NCBI GenBank assembly: GCA_023300205.1
Contig: JALZVD010000346.1
Coordinates: 1-5,556 of the forward strand
Direction of reading: 5' to 3'
From: Akkermansiaceae bacterium
GTDB taxonomy: Bacteria > Verrucomicrobiota > Verrucomicrobiia > Verrucomicrobiales > Akkermansiaceae
Length of the DNA stretch: 5,556 nt
The notes under the pieces are model-generated. The model had not been told where the DNA came from. It saw nothing but the letters and a program-made list of their open reading frames with translations, and made no database searches. The position numbers and the translations under genes were made by a program. Positions 1 to 5,556 of this stretch are shown here, piece after piece; positions within the stretch are counted from its first letter, which is position 1; each line of letters begins with the position of its first letter.

Positions 1-1559
1 ATCTCCCACGTATTCTCCGGTCTCCGGAACCAAGCATCCATCCGCGTGCGCTCGTATGTAGTCGCACGCACAAACTCCGCAACCTCTGCAAGTTTCGCCA
101 TCTTCTCCTCCGTCCGCAGCTTTCTCTCCTCAGTCACTATCCCCCGAGCAGCAGCCTTCGGAGTAAGTCTAAGATCCGCATTATCCTGCCGTAACAGTAA
201 CCGATACTCAGCCCTACTCGTAAACATCCGGTAAGGCTCACTACACCCCTTCGTCACCAAATCATCAATCATCACCCCAATATAAGCCTCATCTCTACCC
301 AAGATAAATGGCTCCTCATCCCGCACCTTCAGCACCGCATTCACCCCAGCCATCAAACCCTGTGCCGCAGCCTCCTCATAACCAGACGTTCCATTGATCT
401 GCCCAGCAAAAAATAAATTCCCCACCAGCTTCGTTTCCAACGTAGGCAACAACTGCGTAGGTGGACAATAATCATACTCCACGGCATACCCAGGCCTAAT
501 AATCTCCGCATTCTCCAGCCCCTCAATAGAACGGATAAAATCCAACTGCACATCATACGGCAACGAAGTAGAAACCCCATTGATATAATACTCATGTGTA
601 TGCCTACCCTCAGGCTCCAGAAATACCTGATGCCTATCCTTCTCCGCAAACTTCACCACCTTATCCTCAATACTAGGACAATACCGCGGCCCCACACCCT
701 CAATCTTACCAGAATACATCGGTGACTGATGCAGATTCTCCCTGATCACATCATGCGTCCTAGGGTTCGTATACGTGATCCAACACGGCACTTGTTCCAC
801 GTGGAACGTTTCGTCCCCCCATGGATTCAACGTGAAAATATCATTCGCCTCCCTCAAGATCGTATCATGCATATAAGAAAACTTCGGAATAGGACTATCC
901 CCACCCTGCCTCTCACACTTAGAGAAATCAATCGACCTCCCATTAATCCTACACGGAGTCCCTGTCTTAAATCTCTCAACCTCAAATCCCAACTCCTTCA
1001 AACTATCACTCACTGTAGAAATAGCATCGCCCATTCTCCCCCCATCCTCATTCTTTAACCCCACATGCATCAACCCACGCATGAATGTCCCCGCACTCAA
1101 GATCACAGTCTTCGCAGAAATCTCCATCTGCAGACTCGTCCTTATACCCTGTACCACATCATTCTCTACCAAAATCTCCGCCACATTACCCTGGTGTAAA
1201 TCCAAATTAGGAGTGCCCTCCACCAAGTGCTTCATCCTAAATTGATAAGCCTTCTTATCACACTGCGCTCTCGGTGCTCTCACAGATGGCCCCTTCGTCT
1301 GGTTCAGCATCCTCCACTGGATCGCCGTAGCATCCGTATTTAATCCCATCGCCCCACCCAGAGCATCGATCTCCCGCACCATATGACCCTTCGCCAAGCC
1401 ACCAATAGCAGGGTTACAAGACATTGCCCCTATCGTATCCAAGTTCTGGGTAAGCATCGCCACAGAGCAGCCCATTCGAGCCGCCGCTAGCGCCGCCTCT
1501 ACACCTGCATGACCAGCCCCTATAACCAGAACATCATACTTCTTCGGATACCTAAACAT
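1..1559 (-). CDS. mnmG: MnmG (GidA), tRNA uridine-5-carboxymethylaminomethyl modification enzyme, 3' end cut by window edge
   Basis: FAD-dependent enzyme that, with the GTPase MnmE, adds the (carboxymethyl)aminomethyl group to wobble U34 of certain tRNAs in the cytoplasm. The minus strand is open without a stop from 1559 to the left edge, giving about 519 of the usual ~620 residues; the missing part is the C-terminal MnmE/tRNA-binding end. Visible motifs: FAD Rossmann loop GAGHAG (residues 14-19), [12 protein letters not shown] (48-59, with the conserved Cys48), GGRMGD (173-178), KTGTPCRI (198-205, where E. coli has Pro for Cys203), [11 protein letters not shown] (290-300, with catalytic-type Cys294), [16 protein letters not shown] (386-401) and [25 protein letters not shown] (441-465). 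ATG at 1559 is chosen because [19 protein letters not shown] lines up with the E. coli N-terminus; an in-frame ATG at 1571 would add four residues. No clear Shine-Dalgarno is seen. Residues 231-255 are about 17 longer than the E. coli equivalent and contain a parS-like site. Codons strongly favour G endings (GGG, AGG, GTG, TTG). Confidence 0.97.
   Translation of the reverse strand, partial: MFRYPKKYDVLVIGAGHAGVEAALAAARMGCSVAMLTQNLDTIGAMSCNPAIGGLAKGHMVREIDALGGAMGLNTDATAIQWRMLNQTKGPSVRAPRAQCDKKAYQFRMKHLVEGTPNLDLHQGNVAEILVENDVVQGIRTSLQMEISAKTVILSAGTFMRGLMHVGLKNEDGGRMGDAISTVSDSLKELGFEVERFKTGTPCRINGRSIDFSKCERQGGDSPIPKFSYMHDTILREANDIFTLNPWGDETFHVEQVPCWITYTNPRTHDVIRENLHQSPMYSGKIEGVGPRYCPSIEDKVVKFAEKDRHQVFLEPEGRHTHEYYINGVSTSLPYDVQLDFIRSIEGLENAEIIRPGYAVEYDYCPPTQLLPTLETKLVGNLFFAGQINGTSGYEEAAAQGLMAGVNAVLKVRDEEPFILGRDEAYIGVMIDDLVTKGCSEPYRMFTSRAEYRLLLRQDNADLRLTPKAAARGIVTEERKLRTEEKMAKLAEVAEFVRATTYERTRMDAWFRRPENTWE
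793..808. other. parS: parS-like ParB-binding site inside mnmG
   Basis: The 14-bp perfect palindrome GTTCCACGTGGAAC occupies 794-807; the flanking bases are T and G, so the 16-mer differs from a full TGTTCCACGTGGAACA by its last base. This is the form I recall for parS in Pseudomonas, and it differs from the Bacillus form (TGTTTCACGTGAAACA) only in the T/C and A/G positions. It is read in frame by mnmG, with TTC CAC GTG GAA encoding Phe252-His253-Val254-Glu255. Two identical cores lie about 850 and 910 bp away. parS sites inside coding sequences are well known. ParB binding is inferred, as no ParB gene is visible here. Confidence 0.82.
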
Positions 1560-1640
1560 GCCCAAACTCATAGCCCTAGTAGACCCTAAGGTCAATCAAT
1601 GTCTTAAGCATTACTTACAGTTCTTTCAGCACCATAATCC

Positions 1641-1658
1641 ATGTTCCACGTGGAACAT
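1641..1658. other. parS: parS-like ParB-binding site upstream of mnmG (18-bp perfect palindrome)
   Basis: ATGTTCCACGTGGAACAT is a perfect 18-bp inverted repeat and includes the full 16-bp TGTTCCACGTGGAACA parS form. It lies about 80 bp upstream of the mnmG start, between divergent genes. It is the best match of the three copies. ParB would bind as a dimer and spread from here, loading SMC and working with ParA to segregate origins; that role is family knowledge, while the site itself is directly visible. Confidence 0.88.
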
Positions 1659-1699
1659 CATGAATAACATTCAACAAAAACATCCACGCCCAAACAATA

Positions 1700-1715
1700 A
1701 GTTCCACGTGGAACA
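1700..1715. other. parS: parS-like ParB-binding site, second intergenic copy
   Basis: The core GTTCCACGTGGAAC spans 1701-1714, with A on both outer sides, so the 16-mer has one mismatch to the full site (first base A instead of T). It lies exactly 58 bp from the equivalent base of the copy at 1641-1658, and 16 bp before the upstream ATG (1731) of the membrane-protein frame. That closeness to the start is a mild argument for the downstream start at 1782. Confidence 0.85.
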
Positions 1716-1781
1716 CACATGCATTTTTAGATGAAATTGTCTTTGCTCATTGCTCATAATGTCTTTATATTCTGCCCCATC

Positions 1782-2363
1782 ATGAACCGTCCTTGGATAG
1801 CCGCCATAATTGTTGCAACGATCTTTATCGTATTCCGCATCATCACTGCCACACAGCCAGACCTAGCAAATTTCTCACCCATCACTGCTCTACTCTTTTG
1901 TGGGGCTGCTTTCTGGAAATCTAATAAATGGATGCTCCCTACCGCCTTAGTTGTCTGGATCATATCCAGCCCTATCGTGAACATTCTCCAAGGTTACCCA
2001 TTCCATTCCGCCACGCTCGTCACCCTACTGGCATTCCTCTTAGTTGCTATCATTGGTTTCAAGTTCGCTGGCAAGTCCTTCGGTAAGCTCATCTTCGGTA
2101 CCATCCTTGGAGCCACTGCGTTCTACTTCGTTACAAACACAGCATCCTTCATTACTGATCCAGTATACGCCAAGACACTAGACGGATATCTCCAGTGCAT
2201 GTGGACAGGCTCACCAGCTCCCACACATGGCACTCCTACATGGACATTCTTTAGAAATAGCCTCGCTGCTAATGCTCTAGGAACTTCTCTCTTCCTCCTG
2301 ACAATGAGCATCCCATCTATAAAGAAAGCCACCCAGTTCCAACTCATCAAACAAATCGCATAA
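1782..2363 (+). CDS. DUF6580-type integral membrane protein of unknown function
   Basis: A 193-residue hydrophobic protein. From the ATG at 1782 it begins MNRPWIAAIIVATIFIVFRI, a membrane segment, followed by NFSPITALLFCGAAF, which resembles the N-terminal signature I recall for the DUF6580 family (NFSPxxALxLFxGAxF). Further hydrophobic stretches fall at about residues 51-71, 77-95, 102-119 and 160-177, giving five or six membrane spans. The segment FVTNTASFITDPVYAKTLDGYLQCMWTGSPAP also fits the family pattern of a conserved T-N, Tyr, Gly and Cys before the last span. No catalytic motif is visible and the function is unknown. An in-frame ATG at 1731 would add 17 mostly hydrophobic residues; I prefer 1782 because it gives the usual family start, though neither start has a Shine-Dalgarno. 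pdhA follows after 49 bp with no visible terminator, so co-transcription is possible without implying a shared role. Confidence 0.8.
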   Translation: MNRPWIAAIIVATIFIVFRIITATQPDLANFSPITALLFCGAAFWKSNKWMLPTALVVWIISSPIVNILQGYPFHSATLVTLLAFLLVAIIGFKFAGKSFGKLIFGTILGATAFYFVTNTASFITDPVYAKTLDGYLQCMWTGSPAPTHGTPTWTFFRNSLAANALGTSLFLLTMSIPSIKKATQFQLIKQIA

Positions 2364-2412
2364 ACAAGGGTTCCGCATACACCAAATTTCAAACCAATAT
2401 CTTTAATTAACC

Positions 2413-3486
2413 ATGAACATGATTCCAACATCACCAGATTATTCCGGTTACTCTATCAACCAAAAACTTACCCCTGAGGACAAGATAGACATCTACCGTA
2501 CTCTCACTAAAATCCGCCGCTTCGAGCAAGGAACCCAGAAACCATACTCACAAGGAAAAATGGGCGGCTTCCTCCACCTCTACATTGGTCAAGAGTCAGT
2601 AGCCGCTGGCACCATCTCCCTCTGCGGAGAAAATGATCACGTCATCACAGCCTACCGCTGTCACGCACACGCTCTAGCATGTGGCATGAACATGAATGAA
2701 CTCATGGCCGAGCTCTACGGTAAATACTCCGGTTGCTCTAAAGGCAAAGGTGGATCCATGCACTTCTTCGACCCTGAGAAAAACTTCTGGGGCGGTCACG
2801 GAATCGTAGGCGGACAGACTCCCCTCGCCCTCGGCCTCGCATACGGAGTAAAATACAAAGGACTCAAAGGCTGCTGCCTCTGCTACCTCGGTGACGGAGC
2901 CATCAACCAAGGAGCCTTCCATGAATCACTCAATATCGCAGAACTTCATGATATCCCAGTCATCTACATCATCGAGAACAACGGCTACTCCATGGGAACC
3001 AGCCAGAAACGCTCCAGTGCCTACAAAGACTGCCTCGCACAGCGCGCAGAAGCCTACGACATGGCATGGGACATCGTAAACGGAGAAGACATCTACGAAG
3101 TCCGCGCTAAGACCCAGATAGCCATCGACCGTGCCCACAATGAATCTAAACCTACCATACTGGAAATCGCCACCTACAGATACTTTGGTCACTCCGTAGC
3201 AGATGCCAACCACAAGAAATACCGTACTCCAGAAGAGATCGCCGAGTATAAGAAAAACCATGATCCAGTAAACCTCTGGAAAGCTCGCATGATTGATGAA
3301 GGGATCCTCACAGAAGAATCTGCTAAAGAAATAGACGCAATAGCCAAAAAAGAAGCCGCTGAATCCGTCGCTTTTGCTGAAGCCGCTGAGAACCCACCCA
3401 TCTCATCCATCTTCGATGACGTCTACTGGGAAGTCGACAACAACACCGAATCCGGCAACACCGGCCGCCACTTCTTCAACGATTAA
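2413..3486 (+). CDS. pdhA: Pyruvate dehydrogenase E1 component, alpha subunit
   Basis: Together with the beta subunit it forms the thiamine-diphosphate E1 enzyme, which decarboxylates pyruvate and passes the acetyl group to the lipoyl arm of E2 in the cytoplasm. The 357 residues match the usual size of the alpha subunit. Evidence: IRRFEQGTQKPYSQGKMGGFLHLYIGQE near the N-terminus (34-61), DHVITAYRCHAHAL (75-88), GKGGSMHFF (111-119) and the ThDP/Mg-binding motif running from GDG (160-162) to ENN (188-190) in GDGAINQGAFHES...IIENNGYSMGT. The loop YRYFGHSVAD...KKYRTPEEI (255-275) is the equivalent of the phosphorylation loop of mitochondrial E1-alpha; the first Ser (261) is kept, but the second serine before YRT is Lys here, and no kinase is present. 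The start at 2413 has a second ATG two codons later and no Shine-Dalgarno; the first ~20 residues are poorly conserved. A branched-chain 2-oxoacid E1 is the alternative, but the sequence style is much closer to pyruvate E1. Confidence 0.95.
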   Translation: MNMIPTSPDYSGYSINQKLTPEDKIDIYRTLTKIRRFEQGTQKPYSQGKMGGFLHLYIGQESVAAGTISLCGENDHVITAYRCHAHALACGMNMNELMAELYGKYSGCSKGKGGSMHFFDPEKNFWGGHGIVGGQTPLALGLAYGVKYKGLKGCCLCYLGDGAINQGAFHESLNIAELHDIPVIYIIENNGYSMGTSQKRSSAYKDCLAQRAEAYDMAWDIVNGEDIYEVRAKTQIAIDRAHNESKPTILEIATYRYFGHSVADANHKKYRTPEEIAEYKKNHDPVNLWKARMIDEGILTEESAKEIDAIAKKEAAESVAFAEAAENPPISSIFDDVYWEVDNNTESGNTGRHFFND

Positions 3487-3501
3487 CATTTTTACACCAA
3501 C

Positions 3502-4497
3502 ATGAGAGAAATAGAATACAGACACGCCCTCCGCGAAGCCTTTGACGAAGAACTCGCACTCGATGAAAACGTCGTCATCATGGGAGAAGAAGTCGCCCAA
3601 TACAATGGTGCCTATAAAGTCACCCAAGGACTCTGGGACAAATGGGGAGATAAGCGTATCGTCGACACCCCTATCTCAGAAGCAGGATTCATCGGAATGG
3701 GCATCGGCGCATCCATGCTAGGCGTCCGCCCAGTCATGGAACTCATGTTCTGGTCATTCCACTCCGTAGCATTTGATCAGCTCGTGAACAACGCAGCAAA
3801 CGTCCGCTACATGTCCGGCGGTAAAATCAACTGCCCTATCGTCGTCCGTGGCCCAGCCAACGGAGGAACCAACGTAGGAGCCACTCACTCACACACACCA
3901 GAAGGCCTCTTCGCAGCATTCCCTGGATTAAAAGTCGTTTCACCAGCAACACCAGCTGATGCTAAAGGACTTATGAAAACCGCAATCCGTGACAATGACC
4001 CCGTCTACGTCATGGAAAACACCCTGCTCTACGGCATGAAAGGCCCAGTTCCGGACCCTGCAGAAGGTGACTTCACCATCCCACTCGGCGTAGCAGACAT
4101 CAAACGTGTAGGCACAGACGTCACTCTCGTTTCACACGGCCGCTCCACCCTCCAAGCACTCGCTGCAGCAGAGATCCTTAAGGAACAACACGGTATCAGT
4201 GCAGAAGTAGTAGACCTCCGTTCTATCCGCCCACTAGACCAAGACGCCATCCTCAACTCGGTAAAGAAAACCAACCGCGCCGTCATGGTGGATGAAAGTA
4301 AGCCATTCTGTGGAGTCTCAGCTCAAATCATCACTCTCATTCAAGAACACGCATTTGACTATCTAGATGCACCGGTCAAGCGTGTCACCAGCCTAGATGC
4401 ACCAGCCATCTACTCACCAGCCATCGAAGACGAACAACTTCCAACCCCGGCTAAAATCGTAGACAAAGTGCTCAGCATCACACCAGCTAAAGCATAG
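3502..4497 (+). CDS. pdhB: Pyruvate dehydrogenase E1 component, beta subunit
   Basis: Partner of PdhA in the alpha2-beta2 E1 of the pyruvate dehydrogenase complex. The 331 residues are full length for the family, with no N-terminal lipoyl domain. Visible features: MREIEYRHALREAFDEEL start, MGEEV (27-31), DTPISEAGFIGMGIGA (55-70) with Glu60 the ThDP-activating glutamate, FDQLVNNAANVRYMSGGK (91-108), HSHTPEGLFAAFPGLKVVSPATPADAKGL (129-157) with His129 at the catalytic position, AIRDNDPVYVMEN (161-173) and the C-terminal transketolase-like domain with VVDLRSIRPLD (236-246). It starts 15 bp after the pdhA stop, so the two are almost certainly co-transcribed; the spacer has no Shine-Dalgarno. C-ending codons (ATC, GTC, CTC) are common, as in pdhA. 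The usual next gene, pdhC (E2), is absent, and a terminator follows about 25 bp after the stop. Confidence 0.95.
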   Translation: MREIEYRHALREAFDEELALDENVVIMGEEVAQYNGAYKVTQGLWDKWGDKRIVDTPISEAGFIGMGIGASMLGVRPVMELMFWSFHSVAFDQLVNNAANVRYMSGGKINCPIVVRGPANGGTNVGATHSHTPEGLFAAFPGLKVVSPATPADAKGLMKTAIRDNDPVYVMENTLLYGMKGPVPDPAEGDFTIPLGVADIKRVGTDVTLVSHGRSTLQALAAAEILKEQHGISAEVVDLRSIRPLDQDAILNSVKKTNRAVMVDESKPFCGVSAQIITLIQEHAFDYLDAPVKRVTSLDAPAIYSPAIEDEQLPTPAKIVDKVLSITPAKA

Positions 4498-4522
4498 TTA
4501 AAAAGAAGGAAAATTCATACCC

Positions 4523-4553
4523 AAAAGCCATGCTATTCGTAGCATGGCTTTTT
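4523..4553. terminator. Bidirectional intrinsic terminator between convergent genes
   Basis: A perfect 9-bp stem, GCCATGCTA (4527-4535) and TAGCATGGC (4540-4548), closes a TTCG tetraloop (4536-4539). It is preceded by AAAA (4523-4526) and followed by TTTTT (4549-4553), so the stem extends by A-T pairs and a U-tract follows it on both strands. It starts 25 bp after the pdhB stop and ends 6 bp before the stop of the minus-strand decarboxylase, the right place to end both transcripts. Confidence 0.92.
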
Positions 4554-4559
4554 CATTAT

Positions 4560-5556
4560 CTACGTAAACGCATTAGCATCCGCAAACGCTTCAAATTCTT
4601 TAAAAAATCTAACAATATCACTTTCTGTTAGACGGGAATTCACTGTCACAAATCTAACAAAAGTATCCCCTTTAAATGATCCATGCCCCACCATTAACTT
4701 ACCATGATCAGCCAAGGCATTACAGATCTTATCCGCAGGTATATCCTTATAGTTAAAACAAACTGAAGTAGATTCCTCAAAGCTATAAAGCCTGTAATCT
4801 TGATGTCCCTTCACATAGTCACGCCCCACATCAGCTAAGTGATAGAGCTGATCAATAATCTTCTCTAGACCATTGGTGCCAATAGATTTCCACAACGTCC
4901 AAAACTTAAATGCATCATTTCTTCTCCCACATTGGATCGATGTCTTGCCCAAGTTATAATCATCAGTATCACCCTGATACAGATACTTTGCCTCTTGTGA
5001 AAATGAATCAACAAGCTGTGATTTATGCTTCGTCACGATCATTGAACACGACAAAGGAGTACCTAGCATCTTATGCGGATTAATGCTGAATGAATCACAT
5101 TTCTCCAAGCCCTTCAGTAAATGCTTATGCTTCTTACTAAAGAGCACACTACCACCGTAAGCACCATCCACATGGAACCAAAGTTCATGCTTTTTAGCAA
5201 TATCACCAAGCGTATCTAAATCATCAAAGGCACCCAGAACAGTCGTCCCAGCAGTCGCATTAATAAGGAATGGATGCAGCCCTTTTTCCCTATCTTCAAG
5301 AATCATCTTTTCTAACAGATCCGTCTCCATCTCGCCTAAATCATTCACCGGGAGATAGCGTACATTATCTCTGCCTATTCCAGCGAATGCTGCGTTCTTA
5401 GCGATTGAATAATGTGCCTCTGAAGAAGTATAAGCCACAAGCTGCTTACGCATTCCCATATGCTTGATCTGTGTATCACACAGATCACGCGCCATAATCA
5501 CTGACATGAAATTACTCATCGAGCCACCAGGTGCAAATGTTCCCCCGCTCTCCTCC
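4560..5556 (-). CDS. PLP-dependent group II amino-acid decarboxylase (glutamate/cysteine-sulfinate decarboxylase-like), 5' end cut by window edge
   Basis: Pyridoxal-phosphate enzyme that removes the alpha-carboxyl of an amino acid in the cytosol. About 331 C-terminal residues are visible of a usual 450-500. The frame stays open to the right edge and reads EESGGTFAPGGSMSNFMSVIMARD there, the conserved phosphate-binding segment of the family, so the ATG at 5519 is internal and not the true start. Other landmarks are the conserved His of SSEAHYSIAKNAAFAGIG, NATAGTTVLGAFDDLDTLGDIAKKH, HVDGAYGGS (Asp contacting the PLP ring nitrogen) and SINPHKML (Schiff-base Lys). The stretch SIQCGRRNDAFKFWTLWKSIGTNG closely resembles animal GAD and cysteine-sulfinate decarboxylases rather than bacterial GadB. 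The substrate (glutamate, aspartate, cysteine sulfinate or other) cannot be set because the N-terminal substrate-pocket region is missing. The gene looks AT-richer than pdhAB. It ends at a TAG next to the shared terminator. Confidence 0.9.
   Translation of the reverse strand, partial: EESGGTFAPGGSMSNFMSVIMARDLCDTQIKHMGMRKQLVAYTSSEAHYSIAKNAAFAGIGRDNVRYLPVNDLGEMETDLLEKMILEDREKGLHPFLINATAGTTVLGAFDDLDTLGDIAKKHELWFHVDGAYGGSVLFSKKHKHLLKGLEKCDSFSINPHKMLGTPLSCSMIVTKHKSQLVDSFSQEAKYLYQGDTDDYNLGKTSIQCGRRNDAFKFWTLWKSIGTNGLEKIIDQLYHLADVGRDYVKGHQDYRLYSFEESTSVCFNYKDIPADKICNALADHGKLMVGHGSFKGDTFVRFVTVNSRLTESDIVRFFKEFEAFADANAFT

Larger units (their letters stand above)
1560..1781. promoter_or_regulatory. Divergent intergenic region carrying two parS-like sites
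   Basis: This 222-bp gap separates the starts of mnmG (leftward) and the membrane-protein gene (rightward), so promoters for both should lie here. It is AT-richer than the flanking genes. I could not place convincing -35/-10 boxes on either strand and no Shine-Dalgarno-like sequence sits clearly before either start. The only strong structures are the two palindromes at 1641-1658 and 1700-1715. If the upstream ATG at 1731 is the true start of the membrane protein, the gap shrinks to 171 bp. Confidence 0.45.

Noticed and set aside
353..649. Minus-strand open frame of 98 codons
   Set aside because: It overlaps mnmG on the same strand in a different frame, and its Arg/Trp/Leu-rich translation shows no family resemblance.
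729..1058. Plus-strand open frame of 109 codons
   Set aside because: It lies wholly antisense to mnmG, whose minus-strand frame is continuous with clear family motifs; its composition (many Arg, Pro and Leu) reflects mnmG read backwards.
793..1715. The repeated palindrome as a CRISPR array or transposon inverted repeats
   Set aside because: Only three short copies with unequal spacing (849 and 58 bp), one inside a conserved gene, and no transposase or cas gene; a protein-binding centromere site explains them better.
2364..2412. Promoter for pdhAB in the 49-bp gap
   Set aside because: The gap is AT-rich, but I see no convincing -35/-10 pair, and read-through from the upstream gene is equally possible.
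2123..2434. Minus-strand open frame of 103 codons opposite the membrane-protein gene
   Set aside because: The plus-strand frame has the family signature and a sensible membrane topology; the reverse frame has neither.
2674..3627. Several minus-strand open frames of 73-111 codons opposite pdhA and the start of pdhB
   Set aside because: All are antisense to well-conserved E1 coding sequence and show no domain-like pattern.
5517..5519. ATG at 5519 as the start of the decarboxylase
   Set aside because: The frame continues upstream to the window edge and encodes the conserved GTFAPGGS motif, so this Met is internal.

Overview
The window is an ordinary-looking bacterial chromosome segment with no mobile elements. 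It holds four protein genes: mnmG (partial, minus strand), a small DUF6580-type membrane protein, the pdhA-pdhB pair for the E1 component of pyruvate dehydrogenase (all plus strand), and a partial PLP-dependent amino-acid decarboxylase (minus strand). Protein style, the separate E1-alpha/E1-beta genes, the DUF6580 family and the lack of Shine-Dalgarno sequences suggest a Gram-negative of the PVC group, perhaps Verrucomicrobiota. This is inference from memory of the families; no marker gene here proves it.

Layout. Bases 1-1559 (minus) encode the first ~519 residues of MnmG, and its C-terminus runs off the left edge. Bases 1560-1781 are a divergent intergenic region. Bases 1782-2363 (plus; possible start at 1731) encode the membrane protein. 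After 49 bp come pdhA (2413-3486) and, 15 bp later, pdhB (3502-4497). A strong hairpin at 4523-4553 with A/T tracts on both sides ends pdhAB and the convergent decarboxylase gene (4560-5556, N-terminus off the right edge).

The most notable signal is three exact copies of the palindrome GTTCCACGTGGAAC, which matches the chromosomal centromere site parS bound by ParB. Two copies lie 58 bp apart in the intergenic region upstream of mnmG. The third lies inside the mnmG coding sequence, in a stretch that is extra relative to E. coli MnmG. mnmG is commonly followed by rsmG-parA-parB near the replication origin, so this window is probably origin-proximal, with the par genes possibly just beyond the left edge. 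The plus strand is C-rich over G, extremely so in mnmG, which fits a region of consistent replication polarity.

The genes do not form one pathway. MnmG modifies tRNA wobble uridines, PdhAB decarboxylates pyruvate for acetyl-CoA formation (E2 and E3 are not here), and the decarboxylase acts on an acidic or related amino acid that cannot be named from the visible part. I found no CRISPR array, tRNA, rRNA, insertion sequence or obvious novel multi-gene system.
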